64,000 nt of DNA from Flavobacterium potami (lineage in GTDB: Bacteria > Bacteroidota > Bacteroidia > Flavobacteriales > Flavobacteriaceae). Below are positions 8,161-15,792 of this stretch, piece after piece. The stretch spans positions 496,001 through 560,000 of the forward strand of contig NZ_JAINUY010000001.1 in assembly GCF_020026915.1 (NCBI RefSeq), given 5' to 3'. The notes below the pieces were generated by a model. It did no database searches. It saw only the letters and a program-made list of their open reading frames with translations, and had not been told where the DNA came from. The translations under genes were made by a program, and so were the position numbers. The number at the start of each line of letters is the position of its first letter. The first letter of the stretch is position 1.

Positions 8161-8263
8161 CAAATATAAGTATTTATACTTATAAAAATACGTATTACGG
8201 ATATTTTTTAAGTAATAAAGATGTTTTGTTAACTACGTATTTTGTCTTAATCTTATACGTAGT
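8161..8263. promoter_or_regulatory. nirB promoter/operator region with palindrome array
   Basis: On the minus strand TATATTTG (complement of 8161-8168) fits the Bacteroidota -7 element TAnnTTTG, 27 bp from the nirB start. No TTG is seen at the expected -33 place; a TACGTA (8189-8194) sits there instead. The inverted repeat ATAAGTA-TTTA-TACTTAT covers 8166-8183. Further up, ACTACGTAT (8232-8240) and ATACGTAGT (8255-8263) form a perfect 9-bp inverted repeat whose TACGTA cores are 22 bp apart. These are likely activator sites for nirB and possibly for the divergent lipoprotein gene. Confidence 0.55.
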
Positions 8264-8403
8264 AAGGGTTTTGAATGATTTTCTGCTTACTTAGTTTTTT
8301 TAAATTTGAAAAGATTCTAAATAAGCGTTTCAAAAAAATGTCGTAAATTCATAAGAATTTTATAGGTGTTTTAGAAAAAGGAACATTTTTAAACTGAAAT
8401 CTC

Positions 8404-9177
8404 ATGAAAAAAGTACTTTCAATAGTGTTGTTTTTATTCTTATTAGTAGGATGCAAAACGACAGCAAACAAAGATGCTGCAGGAACGACTTCAACAAGTT
8501 CTACAGAAGAAGATTTAAAATATTATTTTAAAGGAACAGGAAACGAACCGTTTTGGGGAATCAAAATAGGGAATGAGGAAATTGTTTTTACATCATTAAT
8601 TCCAGGAAAAGAAAAAATAACTTTTCCTGCAGTTGAAGCAATTAGGGCAATGGATGCTAATGTAAAAATGTATAAAGTAAGTAATGAAAATACTTCGGCA
8701 ACCATTACAATTCAGCAATTGGATTGTCAGGATTCGATGTCTGGAGCAATTTCGCCTTATAGCGTAAAAGTCGAAATCAAAAATAATTCAGAATTAGAAG
8801 CGAAAAAGTTAAGCGGTTGCGGAAAATATCTAACCGATTATCGTCTTCATGATATTTGGGTTTTGGAAGAATTAAACGGCTATAAAGTTTTTGCTACCGA
8901 TTTTCAAAAGGAGTTTCCAAGACTTGAAATTAATTCTACAGAAAATAGATTTTCTGGTTTTGGAGGTTGTAATTCCATAACAGGGCAAATCTTTTTTGAG
9001 AAAGATCTCCTTCGTTTTACTAAAGTTGTTTCCACTTTAATGGCTTGTCCACAGGGAAATAAAGAAGGTGAATTTTTGAAAGCTTTACAAAGTACAACAA
9101 CCTATTCTATAGGAAATAATCAATTAACATTGTCGAATCCTTCTGGGAAATTGATTGTATTTAAGAAGGTGGATTAA
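8404..9177 (+). CDS. META-domain lipoprotein (HslJ-like)
   Basis: This 257-residue protein begins with a lipoprotein signal peptide ending in LFLLVGC, so C17 is probably lipidated. The N-terminal half (about 38-140, KGTGNEPFWGIKIGNEEIVF) resembles the COG3650/MliC-like beta domain often found before META domains. The C-terminal half (about 150-255) is a META/HslJ domain: it starts with WVLEELNG, has GGCNSITGQ and ends with LTLSNPSGKLIVFKK. Such proteins are envelope-associated and linked to stress or antibiotic tolerance in other bacteria; the exact role is unknown. It diverges from nirB across a 269-bp region that holds the TACGTA sites. Confidence 0.85.
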   Translation: MKKVLSIVLFLFLLVGCKTTANKDAAGTTSTSSTEEDLKYYFKGTGNEPFWGIKIGNEEIVFTSLIPGKEKITFPAVEAIRAMDANVKMYKVSNENTSATITIQQLDCQDSMSGAISPYSVKVEIKNNSELEAKKLSGCGKYLTDYRLHDIWVLEELNGYKVFATDFQKEFPRLEINSTENRFSGFGGCNSITGQIFFEKDLLRFTKVVSTLMACPQGNKEGEFLKALQSTTTYSIGNNQLTLSNPSGKLIVFKKVD

Positions 9178-9224
9178 AGGTTTATGTTTTATTTGTTTCA
9201 GGTTTAAAGTTTCAAGTTGCTGTT

Positions 9225-9270
9225 GTCATTTCGACTGAAAGGAGAAATCGCACAAGAAATTCTACAAAGA
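9225..9270. repeat. Half REP-like element (left arm only)
   Basis: GTCATTTCGACTGAAAGGAG and the following ATCGCAC..TCTACAAAG match the left half of the elements at 1974, 2128 and 14552. No complementary right arm follows. It is a solo arm, probably a degenerate copy. Confidence 0.6.
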
Positions 9271-9307
9271 AAATCGCCAATGTAGAGTATAATTAATAGA
9301 AACATAG

Positions 9308-9327
9308 CCCACGGTTTCAACCGTGGG
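9308..9327. terminator. Strong hairpin between convergent genes
   Basis: CCCACGGTT (9308-9316) pairs perfectly with AACCGTGGG (9319-9327) over a 2-nt loop. It lies between the convergent lipoprotein and DUF2130 genes. It could end transcription from either side, although no long T tract follows. Similar sequences recur in Bacteroidota intergenic regions, so it may equally be a repeat. Confidence 0.45.
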
Positions 9328-9344
9328 AAACTTGTTGATGCGAT

Positions 9345-10637
9345 TTATTCAAACAATTCTTTAGGTTCATCATTTTCTGATTCTTCTTCTCCTTCAATAA
9401 AATCCAATTCTAAAGCTCGCACGCTTTGAACCGCATTTCCGGCAATACCACGAATCGAACCGTACATTCCTAAAGTGTTATGAACCACTTTTTCAATTTG
9501 TTTTTCACGTTGTTTCCAGATTCTCTGCATCGCTCTTTTTTCAGAATCCAAATCGCTTTGCATTTGAGTAAAACCTTCTACAATTCCTTCAATCTGCAAA
9601 CGGAATTCGTTGCTTGTAAGGAAATCATACAACATCGACATTTTGTCGCCTTTGTTTTCTTGCGCTTGAACGGCTTGATTAATTTGAATTAGAGACTGAC
9701 GCAAAACCGCACTCAACCCTTTAAATTCTTCATACGTACAAATCCAGATTCCGTCGCGCATTCCCATTCGGTCCATTCCCGATGGCATAACTTCGGTTAC
9801 TAAAACTCCAATGTTGGCTCTTTTGGTTCTAATATCGTTTTTGAATTTCTCGATCCAAGAAGGTTGAAACGCTTTGGTTCTCTTGCTTTCGTAATATATA
9901 GAACCGCAATTTTGATGTTCTCTTGTGTTTACCACTTGAAGACAATCGGCGCCATTGGCACCTTTTTTAATTTCGTCAATACTGTCAAGTGGGAAGTTGT
10001 TGGCAAGCCATTCTTCAATTGCTAATTCCATTACTTCGCCTTGCAATTGCATCGAACCTTGTTCTTGCTTGCGTTTCATTTCTTCAGTCAGCTTTTTTTG
10101 TTCTTCCAGCTGTTTCTGAAGTTCTTTGAATTTTAATTCGTTTTTATCGTCTTCCTGTTTTCTGATTTTTTCACGTTCCAAATTCAATTGCACATTTAAC
10201 TGCTTTTCGGCTTCGGCTTGAATCGCTTCTTTCATTTCCAGTTTCTCGCGTTGTAATTTTGCGATTTCACCTTCCATTTTATTTAATTCTCTGATTTTTT
10301 CCGATTTTTCAGAGAGTTCTTTTTCCATTAACAACAAACGATCTTTGTTTTCTTCTTCCAATTTCGCTTTTAGTTTTTCTGAAATTTCTTTCTCGGCTGC
10401 TTTTTTCTCGCGCTCCAAACGCTCAGCAAAAAGTTCGTTTTCCTGTTTTTTCTTGGCTTCAAATTCGGATTTGGCTTTTTCTAATTGCTCATTTTTAAGC
10501 TCTAATTCACGATTTTGAACGTTTGCTTTTTGTTGAAATTCTTTACGGATGCTATCTTCCAATTGATGTTTTAAAACATCATTGACATCGATAGGAGTTC
10601 CGCAGTTTGGACACTGAATTGAAGATTGTTCAGCCAT
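9345..10637 (-). CDS. DUF2130 family protein with zinc-ribbon and long coiled coil
   Basis: This 430-residue protein starts with a zinc-ribbon-like motif (C9-PN-C12-GTPIDV). A highly charged coiled coil follows over about residues 25-205 (runs of EKAKSEFEAKKKQ type). The C-terminal part, from about 205, contains the DUF2130 core: GEVMELAIEEWLANNFP, GADCLQVVNTREHQNCG and YYESKRTKAFQPSWIEKF. That core has the layout of a restriction-endonuclease-like fold (E, then a D/E-xK-like YESKRTK), which has been suggested for the family. Substrate and role are unknown. It is a monocistronic gene on the minus strand. Confidence 0.85.
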   Translation of the reverse strand: MAEQSSIQCPNCGTPIDVNDVLKHQLEDSIRKEFQQKANVQNRELELKNEQLEKAKSEFEAKKKQENELFAERLEREKKAAEKEISEKLKAKLEEENKDRLLLMEKELSEKSEKIRELNKMEGEIAKLQREKLEMKEAIQAEAEKQLNVQLNLEREKIRKQEDDKNELKFKELQKQLEEQKKLTEEMKRKQEQGSMQLQGEVMELAIEEWLANNFPLDSIDEIKKGANGADCLQVVNTREHQNCGSIYYESKRTKAFQPSWIEKFKNDIRTKRANIGVLVTEVMPSGMDRMGMRDGIWICTYEEFKGLSAVLRQSLIQINQAVQAQENKGDKMSMLYDFLTSNEFRLQIEGIVEGFTQMQSDLDSEKRAMQRIWKQREKQIEKVVHNTLGMYGSIRGIAGNAVQSVRALELDFIEGEEESENDEPKELFE

Positions 10638-10743
10638 TTTGTATTGATTTTTTATGGAATGGAATTATAGTTCGCTAAGGTATTTAAAAGTTCTCTTTTT
10701 CTAATGCGGATTTCTGTACTAAATTGTAACGATTTTTTTTTAT

Positions 10744-10952
10744 GGCCACGAAGACGCTAAGGCACAAAGTTTTTCGTCAAAGTACTCATAAAGTATGTCA
10801 TCCTGAGCGGAGTCGAAGGACACGCACTGTATGGATTTAGCATGCGGTCCTTCGACTCCGCTCAGGATGACATAAAATGATAATAAAACTTTGCGTCTCA
10901 GCGACTTTGCGAGATTAAATAATAAAACTTCGAGCCTTAGCGACTTTGTGGC
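10744..10952. repeat. Outer inverted repeat (GCCAC..GTGGC) interrupted by a second palindrome
   Basis: The left arm 10744-10772 (GCCACGAAGACGCTAAGGCA..) and the right arm 10924-10952 are complementary over 29 bp with 4 mismatches. A direct half-copy of the right arm lies at about 10886-10915. The space between is occupied by the 81-bp perfect palindromic element at 10794-10874. The right arm overlaps the 3' end of the LysR gene and supplies its last codons and stop. Confidence 0.75.
10794..10874. repeat. Palindromic element with 28-bp perfect arms (CATCCTGAGCGGAGTCGAAG type)
   Basis: Positions 10794-10821 are the exact reverse complement of 10847-10874, with a 25-nt loop. The arm differs from the CGACGAAGGAGA arms elsewhere but has the same layout (GTCAT..GAAGGA), so it belongs to the same broad class. 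It lies inside another inverted repeat. Confidence 0.85.
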
Positions 10953-11818
10953 AATAAAAATTCAACAGCGGATTGTGTGATTCCAGAGTGATCGTCTTTT
11001 GAGGTAATCAAGGAAACATTCGTATATAAATTGACTTTTTTCAATTCGACAAAACCAATTTCTTGATCATGATTGTTTTTTGCAATATTTGAAGGAACAA
11101 TCGAAATTCCTAATCCGTTTTTGACTAATTGAACGATTGAATTGATATTATTGGCTTCGTGAATGATTTTCGGCGTAAAGCCATAAAAAGCACAAAGTTG
11201 CAATAATACTTCATGGTAATGTGGTGCGTAATCTTTGTTGAAAAACACAAACGCTTCATCTTTCAGTTTTAAAATATCATTTTCTGATTTTATCTCGAAA
11301 GCATTTTTATTGTAAACCAGTGAAAATCCGTCTTTAAACCATAAATGTGATTTTATTTTTGGCGAATGAATGGGTGATCGGATAATTCCCATTTCTATTT
11401 TTCCTTGTTCTAAAGCATCGATTTGTTTGGTGGTTGAAATTTCGAAAAGTTTAAAATTTACATATGGAAATTGCGCTTTCAAATGTTTTATTAAATCAGA
11501 AATAACAGAAGAATAAATCGAACTGATGTAAGCAATTCTAAATTCGCCGGAAACGTTCTCAGCAATTTTCTTTGTCTTGACAGAAATACGTTCCAAATCC
11601 TGAAAAATTGCCGTAACTTCTTCTTTAAAATATTTCCCCGCTTCGGTAAGTTCTACTTTTTTATTGTTTCTGATGAAAAGCTTCGCCTGAAGTTCTTCTT
11701 CCAATTCCGCTATTTGTCGGCTTAATGGAGGTTGCGAAATAAAGAGTTTTTCTGAGGCTTTGGTGAAGTTCAGTTCTTCGGCTACAGCCAGAAAATATTT
11801 TAAGTGACGTAATTCCAT
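10937..11818 (-). CDS. LysR-family transcriptional regulator
   Basis: This 293-residue protein has the N-terminal winged HTH of LysR regulators (MELRHLKYFLAVAEELNF, then SQPPLSRQIAELEEEL at about 28-44). A periplasmic-binding-protein-like effector domain follows (about 90-290). The segment LVKNGLGISIVPS near residues 230-243 is typical. No divergent partner lies close by, since 361 bp of repeats separate it from the methyltransferase gene, so the target is unknown. The last residues (PQSR) and the stop codon come from the intergenic repeat at 10924-10952, so the native C-terminus may have been changed by repeat insertion. Confidence 0.93.
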   Translation of the reverse strand: MELRHLKYFLAVAEELNFTKASEKLFISQPPLSRQIAELEEELQAKLFIRNNKKVELTEAGKYFKEEVTAIFQDLERISVKTKKIAENVSGEFRIAYISSIYSSVISDLIKHLKAQFPYVNFKLFEISTTKQIDALEQGKIEMGIIRSPIHSPKIKSHLWFKDGFSLVYNKNAFEIKSENDILKLKDEAFVFFNKDYAPHYHEVLLQLCAFYGFTPKIIHEANNINSIVQLVKNGLGISIVPSNIAKNNHDQEIGFVELKKVNLYTNVSLITSKDDHSGITQSAVEFLLPQSR

Positions 11819-11904
11819 GATACTTTAAAAGTATTATTAATTGATAAAAATAGTATTTTTAAAGTATTTATGAAAGAAGTAGTTTTGAAAAAAATAAAAT
11901 ATTT

Positions 11905-12023
11905 CTCTCGCAGATTTAAACAGATTTAGCAGATTATTAATTTTAGATAAATCATTTAATCATAATAATAGCCAGATCATATAATAGCAAAAAGATCCGC
12001 TCAATCTGCCTGATCTGCGAGAG
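11905..12023. repeat. CTCTCGCAGATTT..CTGCGAGAG inverted-repeat element
   Basis: CTCTCGCAGATTTAAACAGA begins at 11905, and a complementary stretch ending CTGCGAGAG closes at 12023. The interior is AT-rich. It belongs to the same family as 12041-12160 and 16784-16856. Confidence 0.7.
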
Positions 12024-12040
12024 ATTAAAAAGAAAAAAAA

Positions 12041-12160
12041 TTTTCACGCAGATTTAGCAGATTTAAGCTGATCAAAACAGATTTTTTTATTGAATCGTAA
12101 AGAATAAAAAAAGAAAATCATTTTTAAATCTGCTTTAATCTCTTTTAAATCTGCGTGAAA
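12041..12160. repeat. TTTTCACGCAGATTT..CTGCGTGAAA inverted-repeat element
   Basis: This element follows the previous one directly and has variant arms (CACGCAGATTTAGCAGATTT against AAATCTGCGTG). It ends 19 bp before the start codon of the methyltransferase, so its right arm is probably within that gene's leader and could affect translation. The 11819-12179 gap otherwise holds only AT-rich sequence. Confidence 0.7.
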
Positions 12161-12179
12161 AATCAAAAAAACAAAGGCC

Positions 12180-12887
12180 ATGAAAAAATCAACAATTGAA
12201 GAAATAAAAGAACGATTTGATAATGATGTAGAACGATTTTCGAACTTAGAAACCGGACAAGTAGCCACAATCGACGCTACGATTTCTTTAGAATTAATAA
12301 CCGAAGCTTCAAAACGAATTGTTCCGAATGCCAAAAACGTTTTGGATGTGGGTTGTGGCGCAGGAAATTATACTTTAATGATGTTGTCTAAAGTGCCAAA
12401 TTTAAATTGCACTTTGGTCGATTTGAGTTTACCGATGTTGGATCGCGCTTTTGAGAGAGTTTCGGCGGTAACAAATGGCAAAGTCGAAATAAAGCAAGGT
12501 GATATTCGCGAAGTAGTTTTAGAAGATGAAAGTTTTGATATTATTTTGGCTGGTGCAGTTTTGCATCATTTGCGTGATGATAACGATTGGGAAACAGCTT
12601 TCACTAAATTATTTAAATTATTAAAACCAGGCGGTTGCTTGATGATTTCTGACTTAATTACGCAGGATACAGAATTGTTGAACGAATATACTTGGCAACG
12701 TTACGGCGAATATTTGGAAGGAATAGGAGGGGCAGAGTACCGTCAGAAAGTTTTGGATTATATAGAAAAAGAAGATTCTCCAAGATCGATGAATTACCAA
12801 TTGGATTTGATGAAAAAAGTAGGTTTTTCAAAAGTCGAAATTTTACACAAAAACATGTGTTTCGGAGCTTTTGGAGGAATTAAGTAG
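12180..12887 (+). CDS. Class I SAM-dependent methyltransferase
   Basis: This 235-residue protein has a Rossmann-type SAM-binding fold. Motif I is VLDVGCGAGNYTLMM at about residues 55-69, followed by the acidic LVDLSLPML, the KQGDIREV segment and the post-motif GAVLHHLRDD. The C-terminal part (LKPGGCLMISDLI) is standard. The acceptor substrate cannot be read from the sequence. The start ATG is preceded by a repeat hairpin rather than a clear promoter. Confidence 0.88.
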   Translation: MKKSTIEEIKERFDNDVERFSNLETGQVATIDATISLELITEASKRIVPNAKNVLDVGCGAGNYTLMMLSKVPNLNCTLVDLSLPMLDRAFERVSAVTNGKVEIKQGDIREVVLEDESFDIILAGAVLHHLRDDNDWETAFTKLFKLLKPGGCLMISDLITQDTELLNEYTWQRYGEYLEGIGGAEYRQKVLDYIEKEDSPRSMNYQLDLMKKVGFSKVEILHKNMCFGAFGGIK

Positions 12888-12895
12888 TTTTTATA

Positions 12896-12967
12896 GCCAC
12901 GAATTCACGAATTTATTTTTTTACAATCTTTGCGTAAAGATTTTAGATTAATTCGTGAATTCGTGGC
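12896..12967. repeat. GCCACGAATTCACGAATT inverted-repeat element, copy 2
   Basis: Two perfect 18-bp arms, 12896-12913 and 12950-12967, flank an AT-rich loop with TCTTTGCGTAAAGATT. It lies between the convergent methyltransferase and DUF3291 genes, 8 bp from each, so it may also act as a bidirectional terminator. Confidence 0.85.
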
Positions 12968-12974
12968 GAATAAA

Positions 12975-13439
12975 CTATGCTTCAACAGGCATTGGATATT
13001 TGTTTCGAAGATCGAAAACTAATTCTGATGGACCGTTTTTTTGTAGGTAATCTAATTTTTCAACTGCTTCTTCCATGGTTGGAATTTGGCCTTTTGGAAT
13101 CCACCACATTGCGGTATGTGCTTTTCCGAATTTATGAAACCATTCTTTTCGTCGTCTTAAAAATTCGCTGTGAAACGTTTTGTACATATAATGTTCCAAA
13201 GTTTCGATACTTTCCCAAACCGATACATTGATAATAATTTGTTCGTCGTTATACGGATTTAAACTTGTTGCATTATAATTATTGTCGTCGTCTTTTAATC
13301 TCCAGACAAAACCTTCGCTTTCTTCAGCTAAAGTGTTTACAGTGTCTAAGTTGTCTACAAATTCTTTCATGATCGGGTCGTTGATGTCGACGCCTTTCAT
13401 TTTGGCAATATTAATTTCAGCAAGATGATAATGACTCAT
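12975..13439 (-). CDS. DUF3291 domain-containing protein
   Basis: This 154-residue protein has the dimeric alpha/beta-barrel look of the DUF3291 family: an opening HLAEINIAKMKG, EGFVWRLKDD near the middle, then SVWESIETLEHYMY and HTAMWWIPKGQIP. The family is related to antibiotic-biosynthesis-monooxygenase-like folds. Function is unknown. It lies near an ABM-family protein, separated by a repeat, and both may take part in redox or small-molecule defence. Family assignment is good. Confidence 0.82.
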   Translation of the reverse strand: MSHYHLAEINIAKMKGVDINDPIMKEFVDNLDTVNTLAEESEGFVWRLKDDDNNYNATSLNPYNDEQIIINVSVWESIETLEHYMYKTFHSEFLRRRKEWFHKFGKAHTAMWWIPKGQIPTMEEAVEKLDYLQKNGPSELVFDLRNKYPMPVEA

Positions 13440-13479
13440 AGTTTATGTTTCTGAATGAGAGGTAATTTAGCTTTTTATA

Positions 13480-13550
13480 GCCACGAATTCACGAATTAAT
13501 TTGAAAATCTTTGCGTACAGATTAAAAAATAAAATTCGTGAATTCGTGGC
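13480..13550. repeat. GCCACGAATTCACGAATT inverted-repeat element, copy 3
   Basis: Perfect 18-bp arms lie at 13480-13497 and 13533-13550. The layout and loop (ATCTTTGCGTACAGATT) match copy 2. It separates the DUF3291 gene from the mdaB-like operon end. Confidence 0.85.
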
Positions 13551-13560
13551 TGAAAAAAAA

Positions 13561-13839
13561 TTATAAAATTTGAGCTGTTTTGTAAACCTGAATCGGTGTT
13601 GAAACTAAGCTTTCTGTTTTTTTGATGAAATCTTGAAGGTAAGACTGGCTGTTGTGTAAATCTAAACCAACTTGATCTTTCCATTCTTCCCAGAGAATAA
13701 ACACATTTTCTGAAGTATGCAAATCGTAACGAATACAAGCGGTTTCTTTTCTAGTTTCGGTTACTAAATGCGTCAGCATGTTTTGAACTTCAATTAAATG
13801 CTCCGGTTTACTTTTTAAAATTGCTGTAATCGAAATCAT
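13561..13839 (-). CDS. Antibiotic biosynthesis monooxygenase (YgiN-like) family protein
   Basis: This 92-residue ABM-fold protein begins MISITAILKSKPEHLIEVQN and contains the typical ETRKETACIRYDLH and ENVFILWEEWKD segments, ending in a short C-terminal strand. Small proteins of this type, such as E. coli YgiN, act as quinol monooxygenases or heme-independent oxygenases. It starts 2 bp after the stop of a MdaB-like quinone reductase gene. This recreates the known mdaB-ygiN pairing and supports a shared quinone redox role. Confidence 0.85.
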   Translation of the reverse strand: MISITAILKSKPEHLIEVQNMLTHLVTETRKETACIRYDLHTSENVFILWEEWKDQVGLDLHNSQSYLQDFIKKTESLVSTPIQVYKTAQIL

Positions 13840-13841
13840 AA

Positions 13842-14447
13842 TTATAAGTTTTTAAAGGTTTTTTCTAAATGTTTGGTATAATTCTCTTTAAAGATAACGA
13901 TATTTTCTGGTGTAGCACCTTTTTCTACGTCATGGAAATGGAATCCGTTTATGCGTTCCATTCCTGTGAATTTGTTCATTTTGTGGAAACCAAACATTGG
14001 TCCATCATCAACAGAAGTTTCTTCGAAGAATTCGCCTGGAAGTGTAAAAGCGGTTGCAGGAGCATTCCAGCTTGTGGTTAGCATGTATTTGCGTCCGTGT
14101 AAAAGTCCGCCGGTTCCGTAATTGATGTCTGGATTTACGCGGCTTCTTCCGTCGCTTTTGTAAATTCCGTTGTTATGTCCTTGCGTGAAAACGTCATCGA
14201 TGTATTTTTTGAAAAGATTTGGCAATTGAAACCACCAAACTGGTGTGTGGTAGATAATTAAATCTGCCCAAACGAATTTTTCTACTTCTTTTTGAAGATC
14301 GATTTCTTCTTCAATATGAGTTGTTTTGATTTCGTAATCGTTGTTTTTAGAAAGAAATTCAACAGTCCAATCTTGAACGGTTTTATTGAATTGTCCTCCT
14401 GAATGTGCGAATTTTTGTCCGCCGTTTATTATAAATATCTTTTTCAT
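13842..14447 (-). CDS. NAD(P)H-dependent quinone oxidoreductase, MdaB-like
   Basis: This 201-residue flavodoxin-like fold protein opens with KKIFIINGGQKFAHSGGQFN and continues with WADLIIYHTPVWWFQLPNLF and YMLTTSWNAPATAF. These are hallmarks of the MdaB (modulator of drug activity B) branch of NAD(P)H oxidoreductases. It would reduce quinones by two electrons in the cytoplasm. It is followed after 2 bp by an ABM-family gene, as with E. coli mdaB and ygiN. The upstream gap to the aldo/keto reductase gene is filled with a nested repeat. Confidence 0.88.
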   Translation of the reverse strand: MKKIFIINGGQKFAHSGGQFNKTVQDWTVEFLSKNNDYEIKTTHIEEEIDLQKEVEKFVWADLIIYHTPVWWFQLPNLFKKYIDDVFTQGHNNGIYKSDGRSRVNPDINYGTGGLLHGRKYMLTTSWNAPATAFTLPGEFFEETSVDDGPMFGFHKMNKFTGMERINGFHFHDVEKGATPENIVIFKENYTKHLEKTFKNL

Positions 14448-14470
14448 TTTAATTGTTGAGATTTGTTTTT

Positions 14471-14727
14471 AACACATAGAAGCATAGATTTTTCTTTCAG
14501 GGAAAGGGAGTAGAAAGAAACTAGTTTCTAACACATAGATTCTCAAGATTTGTCATTTCGACGAAGGAGAAATCACACTAGTAATTCTACAAAGATTGGC
14601 GACAAACGTTATGGAAACCCTCGTGTGATTTCTCCTTCGTCGAAATGACAAGATTGTGTAGACTATGTGTATTAATGCAAGTGTAACGCCTTTGTAGACA
14701 AAGCAAATCTATGTTTCTATGTGTTTA
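14471..14727. repeat. AACACATAG..CTATGTGTT dispersed repeat, copy 2, with nested element (257 bp)
   Basis: The outer arms AACACATAGAAGCATAGATT and its near-complement ending TCTATGTGTTT match copy 1 at 5472-5612. Between ACACATAG (ending 14538) and CTATGTG (starting 14663) this copy carries an extra 124 bp containing the palindrome at 14552-14649. Copy 1 lacks this insert. Confidence 0.82.
14552..14649. repeat. REP-like palindrome with 27-bp perfect arms, nested
   Basis: Positions 14552-14578 (GTCATTTCGACGAAGGAGAA..) are the exact reverse complement of 14623-14649. The element is the same family as 2128-2226 and includes the TCTACAAAG block. It sits inside the larger repeat at 14471-14727. 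Confidence 0.88.
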
Positions 14728-14744
14728 AAATTTTAAAAAGTGAA

Positions 14745-15731
14745 TTATTTTATTTTAGCAATCGCCTGATTGATAAATTCCAATTCTGAAGCTGATAAAT
14801 CGAAATCCATTGTTTTGGCGTTTGAAATGGCTTGTTCTGCGTTTCTTGCTCCTGCTAAAACAATTGAAATTCCTTTTTGTAAAGAAGTCCAACGCAAAAC
14901 TAATTGTGATAAACTTGCTTCTTTTGCGTGTGCTAATGAAGTCAATTCTTCAACCAATGTTTTTACTTTTTGAAGATCAAACTGATTGAAATAACCATTT
15001 CTGTGATCGTTTTCTTTTAATTTGCTGTCTGTGAAGTATTTTCCAGTCAATAAACCTCTTTCCATGGGACTGTAAGCAATGATTCCGATGTTTTCTGCAA
15101 CTGTAAACGGAATTAATTCGTTTTCAATTTTGCGGTTCAACATGCTGTAAGCTACTTGATTTGAAGCGATTTGAACTGTTTTTTGCGCTTCCTGAATTTG
15201 TGCAACATCATAATTACTTACTCCAAAAGCTCTGATTTTTCCTTGCTGAATTAGGCTTTCTGCAGCTTCCATTGTTTCAGAAATTGGAGTAGTGGAGTCT
15301 GGCCAGTGAATTTGCAGTAAATCAATATAATCAGTTTGAAGACGTTTTAAGCTTTCTTCAACTTCTTTAATTACGTTTGCTTTTGATGAATATTTGTAAA
15401 CTGGAACTTTTTTACCGTTATCATCTGCGTCGAAAAAGAAATCGCCTTTTCCGTTGTTACTTCCGTCCCAAACCATTCCAAATTTGGTAAGTAATTGAAT
15501 TTTAGAACGGTCGTGAGTTTTAATGGCTTCCCCGATCATTTCTTCGCTTAAACCGAATCCGTAAAAAGGAGCGGTGTCAATTGTGGTTACACCATTGTCA
15601 ATTGATGCGTGAATCGAGTCGATAGAATCTTTCTTTTCTGTTCCGCCCCACATGGTTCCGCCAATCGCAAAAGCACCGTAAGTGATGGTTGATAATTCCA
15701 ATTCTGAGTTGCCTAATTTTCTATATTCCAT
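14745..15731 (-). CDS. Aldo/keto reductase
   Basis: This 328-residue NADPH-dependent reductase has a (beta/alpha)8-barrel. The catalytic tetrad is visible: D52 and Y57 in TIDTAPFYGFG, K83 in LLTKFG and H142 in LLQIHWPD. SMLNRKIENELIPF and GIIAYSPMERGLLTGKY are typical of the AKR11/YghZ-like branch that includes many broad-specificity aldehyde reductases. It is divergent from an AraC-type regulator gene across about 115 bp, so that regulator may control it. Substrate unknown. Confidence 0.93.
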   Translation of the reverse strand: MEYRKLGNSELELSTITYGAFAIGGTMWGGTEKKDSIDSIHASIDNGVTTIDTAPFYGFGLSEEMIGEAIKTHDRSKIQLLTKFGMVWDGSNNGKGDFFFDADDNGKKVPVYKYSSKANVIKEVEESLKRLQTDYIDLLQIHWPDSTTPISETMEAAESLIQQGKIRAFGVSNYDVAQIQEAQKTVQIASNQVAYSMLNRKIENELIPFTVAENIGIIAYSPMERGLLTGKYFTDSKLKENDHRNGYFNQFDLQKVKTLVEELTSLAHAKEASLSQLVLRWTSLQKGISIVLAGARNAEQAISNAKTMDFDLSASELEFINQAIAKIK

Positions 15732-15792
15732 GATAGTGATTTTTTTCGTTTAAAATTGATGAGGCAAAATTATACTGTTTTTATGATTATTA

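Noticed and set aside
12044..12334. 96-codon minus-strand frame at the repeat before the methyltransferase
   Set aside because: It runs across the repeat and antisense to the well-supported methyltransferase; no family resemblance.
1974..14649. CRISPR array
   Set aside because: The repeated units are inverted repeats at separate intergenic sites, not regularly spaced direct repeats, and no cas gene is present.
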